Origin: Paraburkholderia diazotrophica
GTDB taxonomy: Bacteria; Pseudomonadota; Gammaproteobacteria; Burkholderiales; Burkholderiaceae
Length of the DNA: 64,000 nucleotides
Assembly (NCBI RefSeq): GCF_900108945.1
Contig: NZ_FNYE01000006.1
Coordinates: forward strand, 124,001-188,000
Direction of reading: 5' to 3'
Positions within the stretch are counted from its first letter, which is position 1, and each line of letters starts with the position of its first letter. Made by a program: the position numbers and the translations under genes. Positions 35,858 to 44,937 of the stretch are shown here, piece after piece. The notes under the pieces were generated by a model that saw only the letters and a list, made by a program, of their open reading frames with translations, did no database searches and was not told the DNA's origin.

Positions 35858-37285
35858 ATGTCCAATTCACTGAAGTTCTATATCGACGGCGCGTGGGTCG
35901 AGCCGTCCGGCACAGCGCGTCTGCCCGTCATCGATCCTTGCACCGAAGAGCCGTTCGCCGAAGTGGCGCTCGGCAATCCGCAGGACGTCAATCATGCGGT
36001 TGCGGCAGCGAAGCGCGCGTTCGCATCGTTTTCCCTCACGCAGCCTGAGGAACGCGTCGCGCTGATCCGGCGCATTCTCGATGCGTATCTCGAACGCTAT
36101 GACGAGATGGCCGCCACGATCATGCGCGAAATCGGCGCGCCTGCGACGCTCTCTCGCGCGTGGCAAGCGGCACTCGGCAAGCGTCATCTGGAAGAAGTGC
36201 TGCGCGCGTGCGAGACGTTCGAATGGCAGCGCAAGCGTGGCACGACGCTGATCAATCACGAACCCGTCGGTGTCGTCGCGTTGATTACACCGTGGAACTG
36301 GCCGATCAATCAGATCGTCTGCAAGGTGGCGCCCGCGATTGCAGCAGGCTGCACGATGGTGCTGAAGCCTAGCGAGGTGTCGCCGCTCAATGCGGTGCTG
36401 TTCGCGGAGATTGTCGATGCCGCCGGCGTGCCCGCTGGTGTGTTCAATCTGGTAAACGGCGACGGGCCGACCGTGGGCGCCGCGCTGTGCAGTCATCCCG
36501 ATGTCGATATGGTGTCGTTCACGGGTTCGACGCGCGCCGGTGTCGAGGTCGCGAAGCTTGCGGCGCCGACTGTCAAGCGCGTGCATCAGGAACTGGGCGG
36601 CAAGTCGGCGAACATTCTGCTCGACGACGTCGATTTCGAAGCGGCTGTCACGGCGGGCGTCAATTCATGCTTCGGCAATAGCGGGCAGTCGTGCAATGCG
36701 CCGACGCGGATGCTCGTGCCCGCGTCGCGTCATGACGAAGCGGTCGATATCGCGAGACGCGCGGCGAACGCGCAGCGCGTGGGCGCCGCCGATGCGCCGG
36801 ATACGACGATGGGCCCCGTGGTCAGTGAAGTGCAGTATGGACGCGTGCAGCGTCTGATCGGCATCGGCATCGACGAAGGGGCGCAGCTGGTGACGGGCGG
36901 CCTGGGGCGCCCCGATGGAATGACGCGCGGATACTTCGTGAAGCCGACCGTATTCGCGAACGTGACGCCGTCGATGACGATCGCCCGCGAGGAAATCTTC
37001 GGGCCTGTGCTCGCGATCATGCCGTATCGCGATGAAGACGAGGCGATTGCCATCGCCAACGATACGCCGTTCGGGCTTGCGGCCTACGTGCAGTCGGCGG
37101 ATGTCGAGCGGGCGCGGCGAGTCGGGTTCAGGATGCGCGCGGGCAGTGTGTATCTGAACTATCCGGCGTGGGATGCAGGCTCGCCGTTCGGCGGGTATAA
37201 GCAGTCGGGGAATGGCCGGGAATATGGGGAGTGGGGACTCGAAGCGTTCCTTGAGGTGAAAGGGATCGTGGGGTTTGGGGGCTGA
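35858..37285 (+). CDS. NAD-dependent aldehyde dehydrogenase (475 aa)
   Basis: This aldehyde dehydrogenase has the nucleophile Cys279 (GNSGQSCNAPTRM), the general base Glu245 (QELGGKSAN) and the cofactor motif TPWNWPINQ. It probably oxidises the aldehyde formed by the FAD oxidoreductase upstream. It ends the plus-strand operon, convergent with the GMC oxidoreductase gene. Several aldehyde substrates are possible. Confidence 0.9.
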   Translation: MSNSLKFYIDGAWVEPSGTARLPVIDPCTEEPFAEVALGNPQDVNHAVAAAKRAFASFSLTQPEERVALIRRILDAYLERYDEMAATIMREIGAPATLSRAWQAALGKRHLEEVLRACETFEWQRKRGTTLINHEPVGVVALITPWNWPINQIVCKVAPAIAAGCTMVLKPSEVSPLNAVLFAEIVDAAGVPAGVFNLVNGDGPTVGAALCSHPDVDMVSFTGSTRAGVEVAKLAAPTVKRVHQELGGKSANILLDDVDFEAAVTAGVNSCFGNSGQSCNAPTRMLVPASRHDEAVDIARRAANAQRVGAADAPDTTMGPVVSEVQYGRVQRLIGIGIDEGAQLVTGGLGRPDGMTRGYFVKPTVFANVTPSMTIAREEIFGPVLAIMPYRDEDEAIAIANDTPFGLAAYVQSADVERARRVGFRMRAGSVYLNYPAWDAGSPFGGYKQSGNGREYGEWGLEAFLEVKGIVGFGG

Positions 37286-37400
37286 AGAGAGTACGAAGGT
37301 AAGCCCGCTTATAGGGTGGTACCCGCATGGCGCCGCGAAGCGAACTGCTCACGATGAGCGGGACGGTTGGCGGTGCGTAACTTCGTGCGTATGCTTTGCC

Positions 37401-39086
37401 TCAGAGCACCACGCGGCGCTTAAGCAGATCCGCGACTCTCTCGGCCACCATAATCGTCGGCACATTCGTATTCGCGCACGGAATCGACGGCATCAGAGAC
37501 GCATCGCAGACATGCAGTCCTTCCACGCCGTACACGGCGCCGTCCGCATCCGTCACTGCCAGCGGATCGCGTGCATCACCCATCCGGCAGGTCCCCGACG
37601 GATGCCACGTTCCGCCGACCGAGCGCGTCACATACGCCGTCATCGACTCATCGTCGGCCAGCAGTTCTCCGATCGACACCCCCTGCGTGACCACGCGGCG
37701 AACCAGCGACCCACGCAACGGCCCCGCGATATCGAGCAGCGCGCTCAATGCGCCGCGCTGGAGAGCATTCCACACGCCCGGCACGGCCACGGCCGCAACA
37801 CGCGGCGAATAGCTCGACGGGAACACGATATCCCGATGCGCGGCCATCGAAGGCGCGCCCAGCGTCCGCTCGCCGAAGCGCAACGCGAGCTTCAACCGTT
37901 CGAGGTCGCGCGCGTCCGACAGCATCGCGAAGTCGACGTGCGGCTCCTCGAACGGACTCGCCGACGCGAGCTTCACCTGCCCGCGCGAATACGACTTGTT
38001 GACCCAGAAGAAGATCGTCCCGAGCCGATAGCCGACCGAATGCCATCCCGAGCGCGACAGGATTGCGCCGTGCATGTCGCCGGGCACCGTATCGGGCAGC
38101 CCCGAAGAAAAGCGCACGATGGCCTGCTCGTGATGCTCGTCGGGAAACGGCGTGCGGGCGACGCGCGGCAGAAATGCCGACACGGCAATCGACGGATGCT
38201 CCATCAGGTTGCGTCCTACGCCCGCGCGATCCGCGCGCACCTCGATGCCGAGCGCCGCGAGATCGCTGGCGGGACCGACGCCGCTTCTGAGCAACAGTGC
38301 GGGACTATGAATCGCGCCCGCGCTGACGATCACGCGCGCGGCGCGCACGTCTTCGTGCGAACCATCGGCACGCAGAATGCGCGCGCCCGTCGCGCGCCGC
38401 CCATCGAACAGAATCCGCTCGACCACAAGGCCCGTGCGAATCGACAGGTTCTTGCGCGCGCGCACAGTGTCGCTGAGATAGCAGACAGAAGTCGGAATGC
38501 GTTCGCCCGCCGCGCTCACTGCAATGGAGCCAATGAACGCGCCGTCTTCCCACGGACCGTTCTGATCGTCACGCAGCGCATGGCCGTGCGCTTGCAACGT
38601 GCCGAGCACCGCTCGCACGAACGGCGAGATGCGCGCCCACGCCGTGCGCTGAATTCGCACGGGCCCGATCGCGCCATGCAGTTCGCCGTCGAAATCGCAA
38701 TCGGATTCGAGCTTGCGGAAGTAGGGCAAACACGCTTGCCAGTTCCAACCGCGCGCGCCGAGCGCTTCCCATTCGTCGTAATCGGCGGGCGCGCCGCGAT
38801 TGGCCATCAACGCGTTGATCGCCGAGCCTCCGCCTAGCAGCTTCGCCTGTTCATAGCGGCGCAGCGCCGCAGGCGCGCTCATGCGCGCCTTCAGTTGCTG
38901 CCAGATGTTGTTCGTGTCGAGATAGGCGCGGCCCGGATAGCGGCTGCGGATCGCATCGGGCATGGTCGTCTGCGAAATGTCGCGGCCCGCTTCGATCAGA
39001 CACACGCGCTTGCTGGCGTCTTCGGAAAGTCGCGCGGCCAGCACGCATCCAGCCGATCCACCGCCCAGAATCAGATAGTCGATCAC
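37401..39086 (-). CDS. GMC family oxidoreductase (561 aa)
   Basis: The N-terminal FAD motif is YLILGGGSAGCVLAARLSE, followed by KLLGGGSAINALM. The C-terminal catalytic pair is His495 (GTWHPSGTCRMG) and Asn539 (PCANTNVPT). Choline dehydrogenase, alcohol oxidases and related enzymes share this layout, so it should oxidise an alcohol. It lies 115 nt downstream of the solute-binding protein gene, past a terminator-like hairpin, and may have its own promoter. Confidence 0.9.
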   Translation of the reverse strand: MIDYLILGGGSAGCVLAARLSEDASKRVCLIEAGRDISQTTMPDAIRSRYPGRAYLDTNNIWQQLKARMSAPAALRRYEQAKLLGGGSAINALMANRGAPADYDEWEALGARGWNWQACLPYFRKLESDCDFDGELHGAIGPVRIQRTAWARISPFVRAVLGTLQAHGHALRDDQNGPWEDGAFIGSIAVSAAGERIPTSVCYLSDTVRARKNLSIRTGLVVERILFDGRRATGARILRADGSHEDVRAARVIVSAGAIHSPALLLRSGVGPASDLAALGIEVRADRAGVGRNLMEHPSIAVSAFLPRVARTPFPDEHHEQAIVRFSSGLPDTVPGDMHGAILSRSGWHSVGYRLGTIFFWVNKSYSRGQVKLASASPFEEPHVDFAMLSDARDLERLKLALRFGERTLGAPSMAAHRDIVFPSSYSPRVAAVAVPGVWNALQRGALSALLDIAGPLRGSLVRRVVTQGVSIGELLADDESMTAYVTRSVGGTWHPSGTCRMGDARDPLAVTDADGAVYGVEGLHVCDASLMPSIPCANTNVPTIMVAERVADLLKRRVVL

Positions 39087-39143
39087 GTCGAATCGTATGA
39101 GGCGCGCGGTTCAACAACGGCGCGCGAGCCGATGAAATGAAAA

Positions 39144-39175
39144 GCGCCCGCAACGAACGACGTTCCCGCGGGCGC
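39144..39175 (-). terminator. intrinsic terminator after the solute-binding protein gene
   Basis: GCGCCCGC (39144-39151) pairs with GCGGGCGC (39168-39175), and an inner AACG/CGTT extends the stem. Read on the minus strand it is followed by TTTTCATTT. It separates the binding protein from the GMC gene and would reduce readthrough. Confidence 0.75.
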
Positions 39176-39201
39176 CTGAATGATGATGGACGACGGCCTG
39201 C

Positions 39202-40245
39202 TTACTGCATGAACTTCAGCCAGCGCGCTTTTGCCTGAATGCCGGCATCGGATGCCCACCATTCTTCGGACATCAACGCCTGCTTCTGAGCGTTTTCCGG
39301 CGAGCTCGGCAACTCGCTGGCGCGCTTCGCCGTGATCTTGCCCGTCTTGAACGCAGCGGGATTGCCGGGCCCGTAGTCGATATAGAGCGGCAAATTGGCT
39401 TGCAACTCCGGCGACACAGCGGCGTTGATGAACTGGATCGCTTCGGGCAGATTCGGCGCGTTCTTCAGCACGCACAACTGCGTGTTCTGCAGAATGCCGT
39501 CGTTGAACGTGAAATCCACATCGGGATCATCCTTCTTTACGGCGCTCGCGCGGCCGTTCCAGATCATCGTCATGTCGACTTCGCCGTCGTGCAGCAGTTG
39601 CGCCGACTGGCCGCCCGACGTCCACCACACGGTAATGTCCGGCTTGATCTGCTGAAGCTTCTTGAACGCGCGATCGACGTCGAGCGGATAGAGCTTGTCG
39701 CGCGACACGCCATCCGCGAGCAGCGCCGCTTCGAGCACGGTCTGCGGATCGTTGCGAAGCGCGCGCGTGCCCGGGAAGTTCTTCACGTCCCAGAAGTCCT
39801 TCCAGCTTTGCGGCACTTTCTTGAGGTTCTTTTTGTTGTAGCCGATGACGGTCGAATAGAACTCATAGGCGACCGAGTAGGGCGTGCGATATTTTTCCGG
39901 CACCGACGCCGCATTCGGGATCTTCGAGAAGTCCAGCTTTTCCAGCAGACCTTCGCGGCCGCCCCGCAGACAGTTCGATGTCGGCGTATCGACCACGTCC
40001 CAGATCGGCTTGCCCGTCGCGCCTTGCGCCTTGATCTGCGGCCAGGCGTCGGGAATGCTGTCCTGGCTGATCGTGATGCCCAACTGTTTCGCGGCAGGGT
40101 CGAGGATCGCCTTGGTCTGGGCTTCCTGATATGTGCCGCCTTGCGAGACGAAGGTGATTTTTCCCGCCGCGAAGGCGGGCGCCATGCCCGCGATGCTCAA
40201 CGCGACGGTCATTGCTAACGGGCGAAACCTGGCTATGTTGATCAC
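39202..40245 (-). CDS. ABC transporter solute-binding protein, PotD/family 1-like (347 aa)
   Basis: A signal peptide MINIARF...GMAPAFA precedes the mature start AGKITFVSQGGTYQEAQ. The body has the two-lobed pattern of polyamine/iron-type binding proteins, with ALRNDPQTVLEAAL and WWTSGGQSAQLLHDGEVDM. It is the only family-appropriate binding protein for the transporter at 30.9-35.8 kb, yet it lies on the opposite strand about 3.4 kb from the last permease gene. The ligand is probably a polyamine or small quaternary or amino compound. Confidence 0.88.
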   Translation of the reverse strand: MINIARFRPLAMTVALSIAGMAPAFAAGKITFVSQGGTYQEAQTKAILDPAAKQLGITISQDSIPDAWPQIKAQGATGKPIWDVVDTPTSNCLRGGREGLLEKLDFSKIPNAASVPEKYRTPYSVAYEFYSTVIGYNKKNLKKVPQSWKDFWDVKNFPGTRALRNDPQTVLEAALLADGVSRDKLYPLDVDRAFKKLQQIKPDITVWWTSGGQSAQLLHDGEVDMTMIWNGRASAVKKDDPDVDFTFNDGILQNTQLCVLKNAPNLPEAIQFINAAVSPELQANLPLYIDYGPGNPAAFKTGKITAKRASELPSSPENAQKQALMSEEWWASDAGIQAKARWLKFMQ

Positions 40246-40460
40246 GACTTTTCCTCGACACGGTTAAAGCGAAGACATCTTCCAGGTCGTGCTGTTGGGC
40301 CGCCGGCTTGTTACTGGAAGCAAAACAGCACGGGATTGATTGAAAATATAGTGAGTCAATTTCGACGGAGCAACGCCGGAATTGTTGGAGTCCCCATGAC
40401 GTGGTGTTATGTCAGACGCTTGCTGCGCATGTCACCAGGGCTCCTACCAATCGCATGCCG

Positions 40461-40805
40461 TCAGAAGATCACGTAGACCTTGCGCATCGTCTCTTCGACT
40501 TCCCATGTGCCTTCTGTATCGGCTTCGAAAAACAGCGTGTCGCCGCCCGTGAAATGGACGGTGTCTTCGCCGTCGGGTGTGAAGCGGCCACGGCCGCTCA
40601 GGAAGTGCATGACCTCGGCTTGCTTGACCGAGCGGCGGTAGGTGCCGGGCGTGCATTCGAAGATGCCCGTGTCGATCGACTCGCTGCCGCGTATCACCTT
40701 CCGCACGCCCGATACCCTGATCTCCGGCGTGCCCGGAAGACCGACCGGGCCCCAGTCTTCCAGACCCTGCAAGGCGATGCTCTGTTTGATCTGCTGGACT
40801 TTCAT
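40461..40805 (-). CDS. cupin domain protein, Cupin_3/DUF861 type (114 aa)
   Basis: The fold is a single small beta-barrel. Conserved segments are GIFECTPGTYRRSVKQAEVMHFLSG, then GDTLFFEADTEGTWEVEETMRKVYVIF. Cupin_3 proteins include ureidoglycine-type and EutQ-like enzymes, and here one potential metal-ligand His is seen in MHFLSG. The frame is open to 40844, but ATG 40805 begins the conserved domain. It lies 40 bp downstream of the AstE-like gene on the same strand. Confidence 0.85.
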   Translation of the reverse strand: MKVQQIKQSIALQGLEDWGPVGLPGTPEIRVSGVRKVIRGSESIDTGIFECTPGTYRRSVKQAEVMHFLSGRGRFTPDGEDTVHFTGGDTLFFEADTEGTWEVEETMRKVYVIF

Positions 40806-40845
40806 CTCGTGTTTTCGTTGACGATGGTTGGAAGGGCCATACACG

Positions 40846-41823
40846 TTATGGCGCCCGCGTGATGCGCCGCTCGATCTTCCCGAGCCGCACGACGGTCACG
40901 CCCGCGCGCAACTGCCTGAGCGACGGCATCACGAGCATGCAGTCGGGATACGGCGTGCGCACGGCTTCGCCTTCCGACCATGCGATCACGCTGCCTGCAT
41001 CGGGAAACACTTCGAGCCCGGTGTAGTTATCGGCGAAGCGGAAGTCGAGGCTCTTCGCGACGACGGGCTCTGTCACGCGCACGATCAGCATTTCGTCGCG
41101 CAACGGCATGAGCCAGCCATCACACAGATCCGCTTCGTCGACGACGCCCGACAGCATCAAAAAGCGCGCCGTCACATCGCGCGCGACGGCCACCGCGCTC
41201 GCTTCCCAATGCTGGCCGCATTCGATCAGCAGCGCGTTCTTCGCGCTCTGCGGATCGCCGAAGCCTTCGTAATCACGCATGCGGCGGCCTTCGGGATGAC
41301 CTTCGTCGCAGATCACCGTGGCGGGCGTGCCGAGCTTCTCCGACAGCGCGATGCCTTTATCGAGCGGCCCCGCGACGATCAACGGCTTGCTCTTCTCATG
41401 CATCGAATGCAGGTCGAGCAGCAGATCGACGCTATCGATCACGGGCCGCATTGCGCGTGCACGGCGCAGTTCGCTCGAATCGAGTGCGGTGTTGTCAAGC
41501 ATTTGCGCCGTCCACACGCGGTTGAAGTCCTGATCGTCGAAGCGCGCCGCATCGGGTGTCGACGGATCGAAGCGCGCATACGCATCGACGTTCGCGAACG
41601 CGAGCGTCAGCTTGCCGCGCTTTGGACGCAGCTTCGCGCGCAGCAGCGCATCGACGACGATCGCGCCGCACACTTCGTTGCCGTGCGTAAGCGCGTTGAT
41701 CATCACGTGCGGACCGTCGACGCCCGAATCGAAGGTATGCACGTATGCGATGCCCGTGTCGCTGCGTTCGTGCGCCGAGATGTCGGGAAACGCGAGTTCG
41801 ATTGGATACGCGTGCGCGCTCAT
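40846..41823 (-). CDS. succinylglutamate desuccinylase/aspartoacylase family deacylase (325 aa)
   Basis: This zinc-dependent M14-like deacylase shows its metal ligands: THGNE (His and Glu) and a downstream DLHSMH. ECGQHW carries the catalytic Glu region. The family removes acyl groups from N-acyl amino acids or related amides. It overlaps the SSADH stop by 4 nt (ATGA), which suggests that it generates an amine or a carboxylate handled by the SSADH. Which acyl compound it cuts is not known. Confidence 0.85.
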   Translation of the reverse strand: MSAHAYPIELAFPDISAHERSDTGIAYVHTFDSGVDGPHVMINALTHGNEVCGAIVVDALLRAKLRPKRGKLTLAFANVDAYARFDPSTPDAARFDDQDFNRVWTAQMLDNTALDSSELRRARAMRPVIDSVDLLLDLHSMHEKSKPLIVAGPLDKGIALSEKLGTPATVICDEGHPEGRRMRDYEGFGDPQSAKNALLIECGQHWEASAVAVARDVTARFLMLSGVVDEADLCDGWLMPLRDEMLIVRVTEPVVAKSLDFRFADNYTGLEVFPDAGSVIAWSEGEAVRTPYPDCMLVMPSLRQLRAGVTVVRLGKIERRITRAP

Positions 41824-43292
41824 TCGAGTCCGCCCTGGCAGAGATATTTGATCGACAGGTAGTCGTCGAGGCCGTACCTGGAGCCTTCGCGGCCATAGCC
41901 CGATTCCTTCACGCCGCCGAACGGCGCGGCTTCGCTCGCGAGCGCACCTTCGTTGATGCCGACGATGCCCGCTTCGAGTTGTCGCGCGACGCGGTCGATG
42001 CGCCGCACGTCCTGGCTGTAGAAGTACGACGCGAGGCCGAACGGCGTGTCGTTGGCGGCGCGGAGCGCTTGCTCTTCGTCGTCGAAACGGAACAGCGGCA
42101 CCACAGGTCCGAAGGTTTCTTCGCAGCTAAGTTGCATCTCGGGCGTTGCATCGGCGAGCACGGTGGGCGCGTAGTAAGTCGGGCCGAGTTCCGGTAAGCG
42201 CTTGCCGCCCGTCAGCACGCGTGCGCCGCGGCTCACGGCGTCGTCGACGTGCCGCGCGATCTTGTCGATGGCGCGCGCGTTGATCATCGGGCCGATCTGC
42301 GCGGCGGGATCGGTGGCGGGCGCAACCTTGAGCGCGGCGACGCGCGTCGCCAGCAGATCGGCGAAACGCTCGTACACGCCCGACTGCACATAGACGCGAT
42401 TCGGGCACACGCAGGTCTGCCCGCCGTTGCGGAATTTGGACGCGAGCAGGCCCGCGACGGCGGCGTCGAGATCGGCGTCGTCGAACACGATGAAAGGCGC
42501 ATTGCCGCCGAGTTCCAGCGACAGCTTCTTCAGCGTCCCCGCCGATTCTCGCGCCAGATACTTGCCGACAGGCGTCGACCCCGTGAACGTGATCTTGCGC
42601 ACGCGGCTGTCGCCGAGCCAGTCCGCGACGGCGGGCACCGCGTTCTCGCGCGAAGCCGAAATCAGGTTCAGCGCGCCCGCCGGCACGCCTGCTTCATGCG
42701 CGAGCATCACGAGCGCGAGCGCGGTGAGGGGCGTGTCCTCGGCGGGCTTGCCGACGACCGTGCAGCCCGCCGCGAGCGCGGGCGCGATCTTCCGCGCGAT
42801 CATCGCCAGCGGGAAATTCCACGGCGTGATCGCGGCGACGATGCCGACGGGTTCCTTGATCGCGCTCATGCGCTTGCCGCGCTGCTGCTGCGGAATGATG
42901 TCGCCGTAGATGCGCGTCGCTTCGTCGGCGAACCACGCAACATACGACGCGCCGTACATCACTTCGCCACGGCCTTCGGCGAACGGCTTGCCTTGCTCTA
43001 GCGAGATCAGGCGGCCGAGCGCATCGGCGTTCTCGACCATCAGCGCATGCCAGCGGTGCAGCACGGCTGCGCGGTCCCTCGGCAGCGTGTCGCGCCAGCC
43101 GGGGAATGCGCGCGCGGCGGCATCGGTGGCGGCGCGGGCGTCGGCGGCGTCACTGTCGGCGACCTGTGCGATCACGTTGCCCGTCGCCGGATCGGTGACG
43201 TCGAAACGCTTGCCGCCCGCTGACGCAACCCATTTACCGTCGATGAAATTGTCGCTGCGGATCAGTTCGCTCAACACGTATCGCTTTGTCAT
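41820..43292 (-). CDS. succinate-semialdehyde dehydrogenase family enzyme (490 aa)
   Basis: The protein is close to GabD: TPWNFPLAMIARKIAPALAAGC, ELGGNAPFIVFDDADL with the base Glu, and nucleophile Cys294 in GGQTCVCPNR. This enzyme would convert succinate semialdehyde, or a similar short aldehyde acid, to the diacid. ATG 43292 has AAAGGAG 7 nt upstream, so the longer frame to 43322 is rejected. It lies just downstream of the tartrate-dehydrogenase fragment. Confidence 0.9.
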   Translation of the reverse strand: MTKRYVLSELIRSDNFIDGKWVASAGGKRFDVTDPATGNVIAQVADSDAADARAATDAAARAFPGWRDTLPRDRAAVLHRWHALMVENADALGRLISLEQGKPFAEGRGEVMYGASYVAWFADEATRIYGDIIPQQQRGKRMSAIKEPVGIVAAITPWNFPLAMIARKIAPALAAGCTVVGKPAEDTPLTALALVMLAHEAGVPAGALNLISASRENAVPAVADWLGDSRVRKITFTGSTPVGKYLARESAGTLKKLSLELGGNAPFIVFDDADLDAAVAGLLASKFRNGGQTCVCPNRVYVQSGVYERFADLLATRVAALKVAPATDPAAQIGPMINARAIDKIARHVDDAVSRGARVLTGGKRLPELGPTYYAPTVLADATPEMQLSCEETFGPVVPLFRFDDEEQALRAANDTPFGLASYFYSQDVRRIDRVARQLEAGIVGINEGALASEAAPFGGVKESGYGREGSRYGLDDYLSIKYLCQGGLE

Positions 43293-43335
43293 CAGAACAC
43301 TCCTTTGCATATCAGACGGCATGAGGCGGCGTGCA

Positions 43336-43878
43336 TCACGCGAGCCGGTGCGCGACCGCGGCGCCCACTTCGGCGGTGTTGGCCTTGCCGCCGAGATCGC
43401 CCGTATGCGGGCCGTCCTTGAGCACGGCTTCGATCGCGGCGAGGATCGCGTCGTGCGCCTCGCGTTCGCTGCCCTGACGGTTGCCGAGAAAATCGAGCAT
43501 CATTGCCGCCGACCAGATCATCGCGATGGGGTTGGCGATCCCCTTGCCCGCGATGTCGGGCGCGGAGCCGTGCACGGGCTCGAACAGCGATGGGAATGTG
43601 CGGTCCGGATTCATGTTCGCCGACGGCGCAATGCCGATCGTGCCGGTACACGCGGGACCCAGGTCCGACAGGATGTCGCCGAACAGGTTGGTCGCGACCA
43701 CCACGTCGAAGCGGTCGGGATTCAGCACGAAGCGCGCGCACAGGATGTCGATGTGCTGCTTGTCCCACTTCACGTCGGGATAACGCGCGGCCATTTCGGC
43801 GGCGCGCGCGTCCCACCACGGCATGCTGATCGAGATGCCGTTGCTCTTCGTCGCCACCGTGATCTTCTTCGCGCGGCG
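43336..43878 (-). pseudogene. tartrate/isopropylmalate-dehydrogenase-like enzyme, 5'-truncated (about 180 aa of about 360)
   Basis: The C-terminal half of a beta-decarboxylating dehydrogenase is intact: [34 protein letters not shown] with metal-binding Asp residues, and [15 protein letters not shown] for NAD binding. The frame meets TAG at 43879-43881, exactly where similarity stops and an unrelated oxidoreductase begins on the other strand. The missing half should hold the substrate-binding Arg residues and catalytic Tyr, so the product is not expected to work. Confidence 0.85.
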
Positions 43879-44910
43879 CTACGCCAGCAATTGGGCATCG
43901 AGCGCGCGCAAGGTTGCTATCGCGCATATGCCGACGCGGTCGCTACGGTGGAGCGGCTGATACGCGAAGAGCAGATCGACTGCGACTATCTTGCATCGGG
44001 CAAGCTGAAGCTGGCTGCGAAGCCGCAACACATGGCGCACCTCGAGCATACGGCCGAGCTGATCCACCGCGAAGTCGATCCCGATGTGGAAATCGTCCCG
44101 CGCGAGCGTATTCGGAGTGAAGTCGTATCTGATGGTTTCTACGGCGGTCTGCTACACAAGCACGGCGGGCAGATGCACATGGGGAAATTCGCGGTCGGGC
44201 TAGCGAACGCGGCCGTCCGCAACGGTGCGCGGCTTTTCGAGCACGCGGCCGTCACGTCCATTGACAAGTCCGGCAGTGTGTACCGAATCGAGTCTGCACG
44301 TGGAACGCTACGCGCGCAGCAGGTATTGATTGCGACAGGCCCATCCCGCCATGGACCGTTCGGCCGGTACCGCCGGCGCATGGCACCGGTCGGTTCATTC
44401 ATCATTGTGACGGAACCGTTGCCTGCGGAGGACCTCGCCCGGCTGTTGCCAAATCGCCGCTCGTACGCGACGAGCCGCCTGATGCACAACTACTTCCGCA
44501 TCACGCCCGATTCACGGTTGCTATTCGGTGGACGTGCACGGTTTACGGCATCGGAGCAGCCCTCGGACGAAAAAAGCGGCCGTATCCTGCAGGCGAACCT
44601 CGCGCATATGTTCCCGAGCCTTGCCAATGCGCGCATCGACTATTGCTGGGGCGGTCTTGTCGATATCACGGCGGACCGTCTGCCGCGCGCCGGCCAACAC
44701 GACGGCATCTATTTCTCGATGGGCTACAGTGGCCACGGCACGCAGATGTCAACGCACATGGGTCAGGTGATGGCCGAGGTGATGGCCGGGAATTCTGAAG
44801 GGAATCCCTGGCGAGACTTCGAGTGGCGCGCGATTCCGGGACACACGGGCAAACCGTGGTTTCTGCCGCTTGTCGGCGCGTACTTCCGGATCAAAGACGT
44901 CTTCTACTGA
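43870..44910 (+). pseudogene. FAD-dependent oxidoreductase, N-terminally truncated (about 340 aa remain)
   Basis: From about 43,870 the frame reads ALRQQLGIERAQGCYRAYADAV and continues as a DAO-family protein to the TGA at 44910, including MGYSGHGTQMSTHMGQ near the C-terminus. The first roughly 110 residues with the FAD-binding GxGxxG motif are missing, judging by alignment with the related gene at 32805. The open frame continues upstream only as antisense of the neighbouring dehydrogenases and is not a true extension. The gene is 27 bp before the peptide-transporter operon, so it may once have belonged to it. Confidence 0.82.
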
Positions 44911-44937
44911 CGAACAACTCCCTTGTGGAGGAGACAG

